A stretch of 64,000 nt of DNA from Copromyces sp. CBS 386.78 (Eukaryota > Ascomycota > Sordariomycetes > Sordariales > Sordariaceae): contig MU839247.1 in assembly GCA_030685235.1 (NCBI GenBank), positions 23,241 through 87,240 of the forward strand, in the 5' to 3' direction. Under the pieces are notes generated by a model. The model saw only the letters and a program-made list of their open reading frames with translations. It was not told the DNA's origin and ran no database searches. Both the position numbers and the translations under genes were made by a program. Below, piece by piece: positions 9,022-21,599 of this stretch (its first letter is position 1; each line of letters starts with the position of its first letter).

Positions 9022-9855
9022 GAGAAAGTCTTTTCGGACAGTCGAAAATGTCTTCCCACACAGTCGCCCCACCCACTTACACCCTTCCCGCGCGCTAATG
9101 CACCCCAAAATTTTTGAGCTAATCAGATCGCTCGCATCCATTTGAGTCTCCACACTCAGCTTGGCAGCGGTATTCTTTCATAGATTTCACACCAGAAATC
9201 TGGGCACATTCTTTCATGGAATGTCACGTGCACAGCCCGGCTGTCAGTGATTGTCACAGCTGTCAATGACTGTTACAGCTGTTAGCGATTGGCTATCAGC
9301 GATTGTCATGGCTGTCACGGCTGTCACGGCTGTCACGGCTGTTACGGCTGTCACGGCTGTCACGGCTGTCACGGCTGTCACGGCTGTCACGGCTGTCACG
9401 GCTGTCACGGCTGTCACGGCTGTCACAGCTGTCACGGCTGTCACGGTCGCACATCGCACGGCTGTCACGGCTGTTAGCGATTGTCACAGCTGTCAATAAC
9501 TATTATAGCTGTTAGCGATTGGCTGTCAGCGATTGTCATAGCTGTTACGGCTGTTACAGCTGTCACAGCTATCACGGCTGTTACGGCTGTTACGGCTGTC
9601 AGCGATTGTCACAGCTGTCAGCGATACGTGTGCAGGGGTATGATGTGTAATGGGTTGAAATCTGGGGGCTTGGCGGGCGCGGTACGGTTTACTAACGCCA
9701 AGAACAGGAGCGTGGAGACTTAGAATGGATGCGAGCGATTTGATTGGCTCAAAAATTTTGGTGTGCATTAGCGTACCTTGGCGCGCGGGAAGGGTGGGGC
9801 GAGGGCGGGGCGACTGTATGGGAAGACATTTTCGACTGTCCGAAAAGACTTTCTC
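9022..9855. mobile_element. Non-autonomous inverted-repeat element 2 (834 bp) with internal minisatellite
   Basis: Inverted repeats of 49 bp with one mismatch (start GAGAAAGTCTTTTCGGACAG) are flanked by a perfect 8-bp duplication TTAATTAA (9014-9021 and 9856-9863). Just inside is a further inverted block shared with the 62440 element (contains CCCCAAAATTTTTGAGC). The centre is a CTGTCACGG minisatellite. It has no coding potential beyond repeat frames and shows no RIP although it sits in RIP'd Gypsy-A copy 2, so it inserted later or escaped. Confidence 0.9.
9312..9446 (+). repeat. Minisatellite, 15 copies of a 9-bp unit CTGTCACGG
   Basis: Fifteen nearly identical CTGTCACGG units (one CTGTTACGG, one CTGTCACAG), flanked on both sides (about 9240-9311 and 9456-9620) by degenerate units such as CTGTTAGCGATTG. 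The 9-base period creates open frames in several phases (Ala-Val-Thr, Asp-Ser-Arg, Cys-His-Gly repeats); these are artefacts. Confidence 0.95.
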
Positions 9856-11156
9856 TTAATTAATATAGAGATAAAGGTATTTCTCTATTTTTATATTAAT
9901 ACGTTCCGTTTAATTATTAATAGTTAGGTAGAACGCGGAAGAGGGCTTAAAAATTACCTTTAAGCGGGAGGATAGAACTTTTTAGAGCTATAAAATAAAT
10001 TAAAAGTTTCGGTCCGATATAATAAAATCCGGGAAGCTATAAATATTGTAAATTCTTTTAATAAACCGGTCCGCTAATTTTTCGGTTGTAAAGCCGATAA
10101 TAGGAATAAAATATTATATTTTTATTAAACGATTAATAACGACGGTTATATATTTAAACTCTTAACCCCGGCGTACGTAGGGAGTTAAAAGGGTAATATA
10201 ATTTATAGAAATATCCTTCTATAATATAAAAAATATTATTAACAACTTTAAAAATTTATATAGGGAGTATTATAATAGTTTAGATTTAGTATATAATAAG
10301 TAAACTTTATAATAGGCCTTAACGGTACTAAATATCCTTAGCTAGAAAAAAAAATTGAAAGAATAATAAATAGGTCTTTTTATAACTTAAGTAGTTAATA
10401 GATAATAAATTGTGTACGCAGCAGAAGAGCTAGAATTAAAATTCAATATCGTTAGGGTCGACAATAATAGCGCTTCGAAAGTAAACTCGTCTTTATATTA
10501 CTTTATATTTAGCGAAGGATATTTTCTTTAATTAATTTTTTACTTCTTTAAATTATATACGGCGATTAGGGTCTAATAAGTAAGCGAATAAATCTTATAA
10601 AAATACCAACTTTTCGTAATTTTCTATAATTAAATTGTTAATAGATTTATTATTTATTATTTCTAAATTATAAATATATTCGGTCCCAACATTAATAATT
10701 TCCTCTCCGCTTTTTAAAACGAAAATTCTATTTACGAAAATATTATAATTAAGTCAAACTTTATTTTTAATTAATAACCATTCGTTAGCCTCGTTTTTAA
10801 GTAGGTTTTCCAATTTCTTATTTAAAGTGTTAGGGTATATTTATAATAAGCCCGGTTAATATTTAATTATAAAATTGAATTAAGAAAGGAAATAGGACTA
10901 TTATATATAGCGGGGAGTTAGTTATTTATTAATTATAAAAGTCTTTAAAATTTTGTAATCTGTAAGGACTTCGAATAGCTATTATACCCTTTTAAATTTA
11001 GGGCGCTACTTTTCTAGGGCCTTAATAATAGCAAGTAATTTTTTATTATAAATATTGTAATTATATTCAGCTAAAAAGTACTATTGGTTAAAGTAGGCAA
11101 TAGGGCAAAGGATATTATTATTATTATATTATAATAATATACTTCTATATATTTAA

Positions 11157-11500
11157 GAGAAAGTCTATTCGCACGGTCACGATTGTCTATTTGAACGGTG
11201 ATCCACTTTTTCCCTCACATATATCCCTAACCCTCGCGCGGCCACAGATGTCACATGTATTCTTTCGAAAATTTCGCCCAGAAATCTGGGCATTACTATT
11301 CTTTCATGCGTGACATCAGACCGCAGTGCCCAGACCAGATATGCACCCCCATATTGCACTTTATAAGGCATTTTACAGTGCACTTTATAGGGCACTTAGC
11401 GGCACGGTCGCACATTGTACATAGTCTCATTCACTTAGCCACTTCCGCTCGGACTATTGCAATCTTAGAATTCTTTACGGGACTAAATAAACCCTACCCC
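11157..11500. mobile_element. Inverted-repeat element 3, only left end recognised
   Basis: Begins GAGAAAGTCTATTCGCACGG followed by a second, diverged motif copy (ATTGTCTATTTGAACGG), as in elements 2 and 7, and shares with them the block around CAGAAATCTGGGCA and ATTCTTTCAT. The preceding 8-mer is ATATTTAA. No matching right terminus or second ATATTTAA was found, so the element is truncated or rearranged. The un-RIP'd character persists to about 11560; the right limit given is approximate. Confidence 0.65.
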
Positions 11501-11559
11501 TACTAATTATAATATTATACCATTTGGACCCGCAAGTTCTAAGACTACGGCCTCGCTAT

Positions 11560-12300
11560 AGTTTAAATATAATATATATAAACGAAGGAGGGTTTACGTA
11601 AAATATTACTAAAACTATATATAGTCAAATTATATAACATCCTAATACTATATTATATTCCAACCGTCGGATTATACTACTATTTAATACTATATCACTA
11701 TCCAAATTATATATCTACTATATAATTACTAATCGCATTTTCTCCGCCAATTTCGCTAATTCGTTACCGAGCGTCTTCGCTAATCTCTACTTTTACTTCC
11801 CCTTTACGAACATCCTAAATTTCTAATTTTTATAATTTATTTAACGAATCTTTTAATTACGAATATTATAATTTTTCGGATAAAATAGTAAACGAACCCA
11901 ATAAACCTCTAAACGAAATTATTATTTCCAATACGGATTCTAAAAATTTAATTATCTAACTCAATTTTAATATAATTTATTAAATAATTAGGAAATATCG
12001 GATAAATTTACACTAATATTTTTTTTTTTTTATTACTAATTATAACGATAAATAAAAGTACAATATACATATAAAATCTTTAATCGACGTATTTTAATAA
12101 CTTTTAATACATTAAATCCTTATTAATTACAACGTTTATTTATATTTCGAATAACCTTAGGCTAAATTTCCTTCTAACAAAAATTCTATATTATTTAATA
12201 TAATAAATTAGCTTAAAATATAGCCTAAAATTTATTTCTAAATTTCCCTCCGCACCGAATTTAAATTATTATTATATCGATTAGCATTTTAAGAATTCCT
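11560..12300. repeat. RIP'd sequence, possibly the 5' part of the DUF6589-like gene
   Basis: AT-rich degraded DNA. The plus strand could encode an acidic or variable N-terminal region before the recognisable DUF6589-like part, but no motif is clear enough to claim it. Confidence 0.35.
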
Positions 12301-12880
12301 TATAGAAATATTTAATAGTAGCAATAACGTATCCTACCCTCCTACTATTAAAAATATCTTTAATATAACTTAAATTCAATTATAATTCCGTACTACTTAT
12401 AATATTCTAGCCGAATATACGCTAGAATTAACTATATTATTTACTATACTATATATATAATAATATAATTATTATAAATTTTATAAATCTAAAGATAGCG
12501 CTTAAAAATAAAGAGATATTTGTAATCGGGTTATTATTATAGCGTCTATTATTATAAACTCGTTCGCCCTATAGAAGAATACCTTTATTCTATAACTATT
12601 TAATATTTACTTTAAAAATAATTCTATATAATCGCGCATATAAAATACATTAATTCGCTTCAGTATAATATTTTCATATAATATTATTCTTAAAATTATT
12701 AATTATTTCATTAAAATTTCTATAATATATATCCCCCTTATTTAGCTTCTATATCCCTTTTTATTCTTATTATATATTAATAACGTTAAAGGCTAACCTT
12801 AAACTTATTAGCCGGGACCCGAATATAATTATTATCTATAATAATTTTAATTTCGTAGATTACGTCGGTAGCCTTAATAT
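12300..12880 (+). pseudogene. DUF6589-like gene, segment 1 (broken, RIP'd)
   Basis: Read with RIP in mind, the plus strand gives hydrophobic helices resembling the N-terminal part of fungal DUF6589 proteins, including IIINSFA (about 12550-12570) and then DPNIIIIYNNFNFVDYVG at about 12810-12870, like the Asp-Asn-Phe-Asn region of that family. The frame is cut at 12880 by the Gypsy-C LTR and resumes at 47549. DUF6589 proteins are abundant in fungal genomes and often TE-associated; their function is unknown. The assignment is from remembered family features and needs a profile search. Confidence 0.45.
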
Positions 12881-13323
12881 TGAAATGGAGCAAAATTACA
12901 CTGACAAAGGAACGGGGCCACACTATATAAACTTGTATGGCGAGGAGTAGATTTAGAGTTGATGATTTTGTCCGTAGAATTAGATGGAGTTATTAAATTA
13001 TAGTTATAAAATTATTAAAAGGAAAGATAGAAGGTGAAGTAGAATTTTACTTTTATGCTTTTTTTAAGATAGCGAGGTGCGGATTTGGAGGTCGGTATTA
13101 AAGAAGATAGAAGGGACTTTACGAATGTGATTAAAGATTTTAAGAATGTTGGTATTTAATTCGTTGTTTTCTGCTTGCTTCGTTGCTTCTAGTTTGAAAG
13201 GGGATACTATCTTTTTTATATTTTTCTATTTTTAACCTTGTTTAGCCTTGGAGTAGATCTGCTCCTTAGTGTCTTAGTTCTATAAGTATTTTAATATTTA
13301 TTTTGATAAAACGCCCTAATTTA
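12881..13323 (-). repeat. Gypsy-C 3' LTR (443 bp)
   Basis: Starts TGAAATGGAGC on the plus strand and aligns along its full length with 47106-47548, which begins TAAAATAGAG (RIP'd TG and GG). A second landmark is GGAGTAGATCTGCTCC near its right end. Left flank is ATAT. Confidence 0.9.
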
Positions 13324-16300
13324 AATTTTCCCTTCGGAAGTGGTGAAAGTATACCGAACTACTTTTATATTATAAATTTAAATATTTGATAAAGGAAAAG
13401 AAAGATGAGGAATATAAGGTAAGGGCGCTGATTTATACTACGCGAGAAAATTAAAGGATATAAGTAATTAATTTACTAAATATTATAATTTATCCGCTAC
13501 TTTTACTTCTGTACCTCCTTTATACGCTTTATACGTTGCTTCGTTATACGTTCCTTTATTTTTTTCTCCTTCTTAGTAGCTGCTTTTTCATCCGCTTTTT
13601 TCTTTATTATTTCCTTAGTCTTTGGACGAATTCGATTTAAGATACTTTAAACCTTAATTATATTAAATTTAATTAGGAAGGGTAATCGTTATTTAATTTG
13701 TAGTTTATACGTTGACGTATACTTTTCTTCTATCGTTATTATTGGGCGGTCTTTTGTAAGGTTGAAAATGGGTAAGAGTAGTTTAATTTTATATTTAATT
13801 AGTAATACGAAATAATTGATTAAGAACCGGTCTTCGTTTATTAACGTACGGATTTACTCTTTATTTTTCTCCTTTTTTAATTTTTTTTTCGATTTTAATT
13901 TTTTAGGAATATTTAGTAGAGTAGCTTCGGCGGTGGTCGTTTGCGCTTTTAACGTTCGAAGGGCGTTAAGATAGTCGATATATTCTTTATTGGAAAAATC
14001 TTTTTCAGGGTTATCTTTTTTTTCCTTTAATATAAAGGAAATTTTAATAATAGGAGTAGATCCTTAATTTAGGAGGTTGTATAAAGTAGCTTCGTCCTTT
14101 TAATTATTAATAATAGGAATTGTTTTTCCGGTTTTAATATTTGGTCCGGTGTAAATTGGTATTTTTAGTTCTTTATTAAAGATAATTTTACGTATTTTTT
14201 TAGTCAACGTAAATAGGTTATAGTATAAATCCGTGCGTTTTTTCTTTTTTATTAGTTTTTCCGTAGAACTCTCTTACTTTATTCTTATATAATTATAAGC
14301 CGCCTTTATTTATTACTGAATTATAATAAGCTTTAACTATTCGAAATTATTAAATTACGTTTATAGTCGTTAGTACTTTCTATTTTCCTAAAGGATTAGT
14401 AATATATAAGGAGGATTTTTATTAGTTGGGTATTAATCCGTTCGTCCGGTTTTTAAGAAGAATATCCTAATTATTTTTAAGATTTAAAGTTTGTAAGTCT
14501 ACGTTGTTTTTTATTTTAAGAAGGTTATATCTAGCTATATTATTTTTATGTATATTCTCCTTAAATTTATATTAAAATATTTATAATTTATACGGGCGAA
14601 GTTTATATATGCGGAGCGGATCCGTCGGACTTTTTCCTTAGAGTAGTTAGAATTGTAATAATATTATATATATTTTAGTTAATTAAAAATAGCTAGCGAG
14701 AAGTGGTTATTATAATAGATAGGTAGGCACTATTATTATATTATTAATAAAAAGGCTTCGACGCTTTTATTTATTACTATAAACTTTTAATTTATTTTTA
14801 CTAATATTTCGGTATTTAGGGGGGTATAGACCTAATTATTGAACTTTCTTAGTATTTATATTAGTATTATATAAATTAAAGTACTATTAAATTATTACTT
14901 AATATTAGTATAATATTATAAATTTATTATATTAAATATATAAGCGTATTAAATTATATAATTAGGCTAGTTTAATATTATTAGCTAATTATTAGGCGGG
15001 AGTAGATCCGTTTTGAGGATAAAATTATACGTAGCGATATTTATTTTATAAAATAATATTTTAAAAAGTAATATATTTTCTTCGTTTAGCGTTCTATTTA
15101 ATTTATATTTTAGGAACCGCTAATCTATAACCGGTAGTAGATTTTTAGGCTCTTTTAAACGAAGAGGATAAATTTCGCTTTTATTAATGTTAATATTGTT
15201 TTAGGTCTTAGTTTTTCTTATTTATTACCTTTTATTATATTTGGTATTTAATCCCTAATCTTCCGATTCAGTACTTTTGTATTTTTTATCGTTTATATTT
15301 TTACACTTGTAGTATTGTATTATAGTATTTGTTTAGTATTTGAAAAAAAAGGTTCTAATTTATTCGTAGTTATTTTTTAAAAGGAAAAGGGTTGTAGCTT
15401 ATTTTTATAATAGCGTACGCTTACTACTTATATTCTTCGAAAAAAAAAAAAAAACAACTTTCCTAGTATTCGAAAAATGTGGACGCGTTATACTTTAGTA
15501 GTATAATATTATCCTATAGTCGTCGTTAGTTTTCTAAATACCTTTTTAATACGGATCCGCCCATTAAATATTTTATATCCCGATTGTTTTATTCTTATAA
15601 ATATTTATCCGCTTTTTATTTTTATTTAGGAACCTTCCTATCTTTATTATTTAAATAATACGTTTCTTTATTATTTATATTATAATTTGCGTTTATAATT
15701 CTTATACCTTTTTCCTTTGTAGTAGATCTATTCCTCTTCTTTCTTTTCCTCTTCCTATATTTCTTTTATAATTATTGCGAATTCTTTATTTTTACAACCT
15801 AAATTTAATTTTTTTTTCGTAATAGCTAATCTTTTATTATATTTAATAACGATTCTTAATCTTAGGCTAATTTAATTTAGGAAACTATTCGACGTAGTAA
15901 TTTACCCTTTAGTTAGGAAGGCGGTAATCCGTAGCCCGATATTAATATAATAATTTTATCTTCTTTTATTAAAAACTTTCTAGTCGCTTTAGAAGTATTT
16001 TTAATTTTTATTTACCCGTTTAAAATTAATAATAATCCTTTATATTTTAATAAGTACTTTGACGGTAAAAAATAATTTTTATCGAAAGTTTACATAAATT
16101 TAATTATTAATTTAATCCCTTCCAATACTTTTTAAGGTATTAAATACAATAAGAGTAGCGAGGTTTTTGCGAATAGGGTACAGATCTTTATTTTAATTAA
16201 ATCTATCTTTACTAGCCATTTATATATAGAATAGATTCTTCTATTTAATAGAAAGGACTTTATTAAGTTTGCTAATACTTTTTATTTCGCCGCTTAATAT

Positions 16301-17452
16301 AAGTTTATATTAGAGTAGTATATTAATGCTTAGGACTTTAATACCTACTTTATATAATGAATTTTCGTCGAAAAGAAAGGGGTATAGCTTTAGAGGTATT
16401 ATAGCGTTTATATGCGTATTAAAAAGGAATATATTCTTAATTTATTTATTTAGGCTTTTAATCTCCCGTATAAATCCATTCCTTATTATTATTAATCTTT
16501 TCCCTTATTAATTTTCTTCTAATACTAAATATCCCTGCTCCTACTACTTTATTAAAGCGTAAAAATTATTTACTTCTATCTTTTTTAATAATAATTAATA
16601 GGAGATTGTGAATATTTAGTTACTATTTATTAGTTATATTTTTATATTAGGTAGTATAAAGGGGGGGATTTGTAGTAATTGCGCTTAGGATATTAGATGG
16701 GTTAATAAATATATTTATTTAATAATTAATTTATAGGAGTTTGAAGCTTTTATTGAAAGGTAATTTGAGATAAAGAGTATTTTTAAGGTTATAAAGAATA
16801 ATTGTAACTAGAGCGGCGATTTTTTAACGATTAATAATATCCCTTAATTAGAATAGGGTTGTATTAATTAGTACGTCCTTTATAGTAAGAAGTTTTAGGT
16901 TGATTATACTTTGTTTAAGTATTAGTAATTTAGCTTTAGGGGGAAGGGGTTTATATTTAGAAGTAATTATCGTTTTTAATTGGATTTTAATAAGGAGACT
17001 TCTTTTTAGGGAAATAACAATAAGGACGACGAAGGTAATATTAGTAAAAATAATAGCGAGGCGGAAATCCTTTACTTTATTAATAAAGAGTATAAAAATA
17101 AGGCCGATAATAATAGCGATAGTAATATAGCGAAGGTTATAGAAAGAATTAAATTATTAAGAAAATTTTAGGAGGATATAAAAATTACCCTTAAAGAATT
17201 TACTAAAAGGAAGGAGATCTCTTCCGTAAACGATAAAGATTCTAACGAAGGTTTTAATAGTAATAGTAATAGTAGTAGTATAAAGGTAGAGCTAACTAAA
17301 GCGAGGGCGAAAATTGTGAAAGTAAGAGAATCCGGCGCTTCTAAACTGCGTCCTAAGAAGATCGTTAAGTATAAGGAATAGCGAGGATCCCTTCTATTAG
17401 CGATTAGGGTAGTGTGAGAGTGTCGAAGGAATTGGGAGTATTTCCTATATAT
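13324..17452. repeat. RIP'd interior of Gypsy-C, unassigned coding relics
   Basis: Lies between the Gypsy-C 3' LTR and Gypsy-D. Near 13500-13720 the minus strand gives a basic Lys/Glu-rich tail (KKADEKAATKKEKK). At about 17170-17452 the plus strand has a gag-like frame (ASKLRPKKIVKYKE, then RRNWEYFLY) that continues past Gypsy-D at 24649. Oppositely directed coding traces suggest an additional ancient element or an antisense frame. I could not identify the middle part. Confidence 0.45.
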
Positions 17453-17648
17453 TGTTATGGTTCTTGCACGGTTGGCACAGGTGCAAGGCAAAATGTATAT
17501 TAAAAAGGTTCGACAAGGAGAAGAAGAATCTAGATATATAGAGGGAGCGGTAGACAACGCTCTTATACCCAAGGGGTCTATATTAGGAGATAGAGTATAC
17601 GTCTGGAAGGCTTCTAGATTAGGACCTCTAGGCGGCAGCCCTATAATA
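17453..17648 (-). repeat. Gypsy-D 3' LTR (196 bp)
   Basis: TGTTAT...ATAATA ends, less RIP'd than the right copy in its first half (keeps GCACGGTTGGCACAGGTGCA). It produces spurious open frames on both strands. Confidence 0.9.
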
Positions 17649-18779
17649 TTACCCCCTACCAGACCGTAGCCCTACCTCCTACCCCACCTACTGCCCCACC
17701 TCAATACTATAAACGCAGTAATCGCGTCTCCCTCGATCCTTCCTTCTTTCCTCCTCCTTTAATAATAATAATAATATTAATAATTAATTCGCCGTCGCCG
17801 TTCCTATTCGCCCGTTATTTATTATTATCGTTATACTCCCATTATTTTATAAATCGTCTTTCTTTTACCTATTTTTCGAAATTATAAAATTACGAAGTAT
17901 ACTTCATTTTTAATTTAAATTAGTACTAATTTTTCCCTTACGACTAGAAATTAATATAATATCTTCGCCCCCACATCCACCCCCGACTCCTACTAACCGT
18001 AGCTATAGCCGCCCGCCTAGTTTAAAAAATACTACCCCGTCTACCGTCCGTATCCGCGCTTTAGAGAATAAAGCGCGTAAGAATTGTACTATTACTAATA
18101 CCGCTTAAATTTCGGCTAGCGCTACCTATATTACGCTAATTACCGTTTAAACCCGTTGCGAAAAGGAGGCTACTAAATACAATATTCGAAATATTACCTT
18201 CGCTACTAAAATTTCGGAAATTATCCGTTCCCTCAATATAATTCGTTTATTAACTACTACTATTCTACCTTTAATTCTCTTAATTAACCCGTTCTTAAAA
18301 TCCTACTACCGCCCCCTCCGTAGAAGAAGAACCCTTCTACTATCGTTATACCCTATAGGACCTAATTTATATACGCCCTAAGCCCGGCGTTATATATATC
18401 TATTATTCGAAGGTACGCCGTATTTACACTTTTACGCCTAAATACTTTATTAGGGCTATTAATATTTAGGGAACGTTGCCCGCTTATAAAAAGGAAAGTA
18501 TTAACACTATTTCTAATATTAGTACTAAATACTATAAATTTTCTTCTTAGGCCCGTTAAATTTAGAAGGTTAAAACAATTATTCGTTAATTATTAGAAAA
18601 TATTATAGTACTTTACGCCACTAATTTTACTAATATTTCCTAATAAATATAGTCTTCCCCTTAGTATATAGTACCATTAATTTAATAATATTTAGGGAGA
18701 CTATTAATACTTTTATCGATAGTAAAACTATAAGTACTATTACTACTTCTTTTAAAATATTAAAAAATCGTTTAAATAT

Positions 18780-18965
18780 TTTCGAATTCTATTTCTATCG
18801 TTTAATTAATCTTCTATCTTCGTCGGAAAGTACGGAGGCTATTAAGGAAGCCAAGGAAGAAGCTAAGGAAGAGGATAGAAGAGGAGGGGAAGAGGAAGAT
18901 AAGGAAATAGGAAAGGGGGATATTAAAAAGGGTAAAGAAGAGGGTAATATTATTATTAGCGTTTA
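18780..18965 (+). repeat. Purine-rich low-complexity tract within Gypsy-D
   Basis: Long A/G-rich run (AAGGAAGAAGCTAAGGAAG and similar) that reads as a Glu/Lys-rich peptide on the plus strand. As the element is on the minus strand, this is likely a pyrimidine-rich 3' portion of its pol or 3' region rather than a gene. Confidence 0.5.
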
Positions 18966-21599
18966 AATAATTTATATTCACATTATTCTAATTTATATTC
19001 GCGTTCTTAAGCTTAAAGCTATTAATTAGAAGGGAGTAAGAGTTTTCTTAGTAGCTTCGGCCGTAATTTCTTCTCGTAAATAAAAATCCCGCCTTCGGGC
19101 ATATACTTCCTTCTATTTAAACGTTTCCTATATATAATATTATTTTTAGGGTCTATCATTCAATTTAACGGGTCCGTATTTAACTTTAAATAAATTTAAT
19201 ACTTCGGTTTTTTAGAATTCTTCTAAGGGTTCCTAAGTAAATTTTATATAGCCAACCTACTTTATTAAAATTTATTTAACGAATCCCCTTCTTATAGCAA
19301 CGTTCTTTACGTATAGGATTTTATTAATTTCGTATTCCTTTTCGCTATTTATTATTATAGTAAGGGGTTAGGGCTCGGTTCTTTTTTAAATAAAGAAGGA
19401 GGATTCTTCAATTCTTTTTATTTAATCTATATAAAAGTTAATTAGCCTTTTTTTAAATACGTCTAAAATTATAATATACGGGAAGGGAATAACGGTAACC
19501 GTATACTTAATATATAATTAATTTAACTTTTTTTTAAATTTAATAGTAAAAAAATTCCCTAAATTTAATTAAATTTTATTTTTTAATTAAAATTTATCGG
19601 CTAAATATTTTTTTTTATTCGTTTACTATTCTATCTCTTACGTTACCGCTTCTATAAAAGCTTAATATAAATCCGTAATTTACTAAAGCTTTTAAACGAA
19701 TTCGGCCGCCCGTTATTTAAGTAAGCCTAATTTTACTAAAATTATTAAACGAATTATTAAAACGACGGAATTTAGGTAATAATTATAAATAACGAAGAAA
19801 AGGAATACCCTTATAAAAGAGTTAATATAATTATTAATAGCTATTTATATTGCGGGAAATTAGCGGTCCCAATCGTCTTATTATTAATTAATATAAGCCT
19901 TTAAAAAGGCTAAAACTTCTTAATTTATCCGTTTAAGGCCTCCGTCTATTTATAAATAATAAGCGGTATTTAATTTGCAATTAATATTTAGTAAAAAGTA
20001 TAAATAAGCTTAGAATTTACTAATCTAATTAGTACCTCGGTCGTTAATAATTAATTCTAATTACTAGTAATACTGTACGAAATATTAGAAAAAAATATTC
20101 CGTATACTATTTAATAATTATATCTTTTATAGGCTCGAAAATAATTTCCTTACTTAATTTATTTTTAATAATTTAAAGGTTGCGGAAGTTGTAAATTAAA
20201 AGTAAATTAGTAATAAAATCTATTTATAAGTACTTATAATAGCGGTCGGAGATATCAAAGGGTTTAAGGAGGCCGTACTTATATATTTTTTATTATTTAA
20301 TATAGCTATATACATTATAATTCTTGAAGAAACGTCGAATTTAAGACCAGAATAGTAGTTAGTAAAAATTTCGGACGATAGCGGCTATAGTACTTTCTCT
20401 CCTAGAATAATTAACGACCTTAAAATTGTAAACGTATTAAATTAATTATATATATAATTCGTTTCAAAGGTCGAAGGGTTAGGCGTCTACTTCTTTTATT
20501 ACTAGTTATCTTAGGATCTAGAATCGGTTTTTATAAGTAAACCTACCTTAAAGGTCGATCTTATATTCGGATATTTATAATTAAAAGTTAATACTAATAG
20601 GGAAAGTACGGTTACTATGTTAAATTATTCGGTATACCTCCTAATAAATAGAATTAGTTTAAATCGTTTAATCCTAAAGCTTCTATAAATTTAAATTATT
20701 AAAAACTTTAATATTAAATAAATTTACGCCCTCCCTTACTAAAATAGTAGAAATACGTATATATTTATATAAAACCTTATTAAAAATAAATTATAAATCC
20801 CTTACTTTTAAATTAATATTATTAAGAAAATTTTATTCCCTCTTCGAAAGGGTATTTAAAACTATAATTTTAGTCTTAGGGCGGTAAATTAAATCGAAAT
20901 TAAACCGGGATAATTCTTTAGCCTAGCGGGTTTACTATTCCGAAAGGTATTACTACTCTATAAAATATTCTAAATTCTAATAGTCGATCTAAATTATAAA
21001 CCTAAGGTACGAACGTAATTCGGCGGATTATTAATTTAAATAGCGGATTACTACTAATATTTCTTTATTATAAATAGGGTAATTCTATTCTGTAGAAGAA
21101 AACTTTTATAAATAGAATGCAATAACGTACTTATAGCCATTTACTTTTTATATAAGTATTCCTCCTAATACGAAACTACTATAATCCATTTTTAGGAACG
21201 TAGGGCGGTTAGGGTTAAATTCTACGAAGATAGGAGTTTTAATAAATAAATCCTTTATTATATTAAAGGCCTACTATTACTCCTCCCCTTATAAAAATTC
21301 AATTCCCTTACCGGTAAACGCTATTAAAGGACTGGCAATTTTGGAAAAATTCTTAATAAAAACGTAATAATAGTTTATAAAGCTTAAAAAACTTCTAATA
21401 CCCTTCTATAACTTCGGAACTTCCTATTCCTTAATTGCCCGTACTTTTTTAAAGTCCGTTTCGATTCCTACGCTTATATATATAATAAAACCTAAATATT
21501 TTACTTTTTTAACGGCGAATTTATACTTATTTAAATCAAAGTATAGGCCAACTTTACTTAATTTATCGAAGACTAAGCGGACTTTATATATATAATTAA

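Larger units (their letters stand above)
7793..11156 (-). mobile_element. Truncated Gypsy-A copy 2 (minus strand)
   Basis: Ty3/Gypsy retrotransposon relic. The sequence just inside its LTR matches, in reverse, that just upstream of the Gypsy-A 3' LTR (39560-39668). Further right, the minus strand carries an RNase H relic at about 10920-11149 (AEYNYNIYNKKLLAIIKALE). The body is interrupted by the inverted-repeat element at 9022-9855 and stops inside RNase H where another such element begins at 11157; reverse transcriptase, gag and the 5' LTR are missing. It is heavily RIP'd and non-functional. Confidence 0.8.

Noticed and set aside
9244..9515. Open frames with Ala-Val-Thr, Asp-Ser-Arg or Cys-His-Gly repeats
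   Set aside because: All arise from the 9-bp minisatellite read in different frames on both strands; no start context or unique sequence.
9240..9620. CRISPR-like repeat array
   Set aside because: Units are contiguous 9-mers without spacers, in a fungal genome; it is a minisatellite.
16326..17130. Short plus-strand Ile/Leu-rich frames in the 13-17 kb tract
   Set aside because: Ile/Leu/Arg richness follows from AT-rich RIP'd DNA; too short and without motifs.
17168..17669. Minus- and plus-strand open frames of 134 and 70 residues
   Set aside because: They overlap the Gypsy-D LTR; the same peptide-like sequence (SLEAFQT, STVPSIYLDSSSP) recurs at the other LTR (24364-24675), so they are LTR read-through artefacts.
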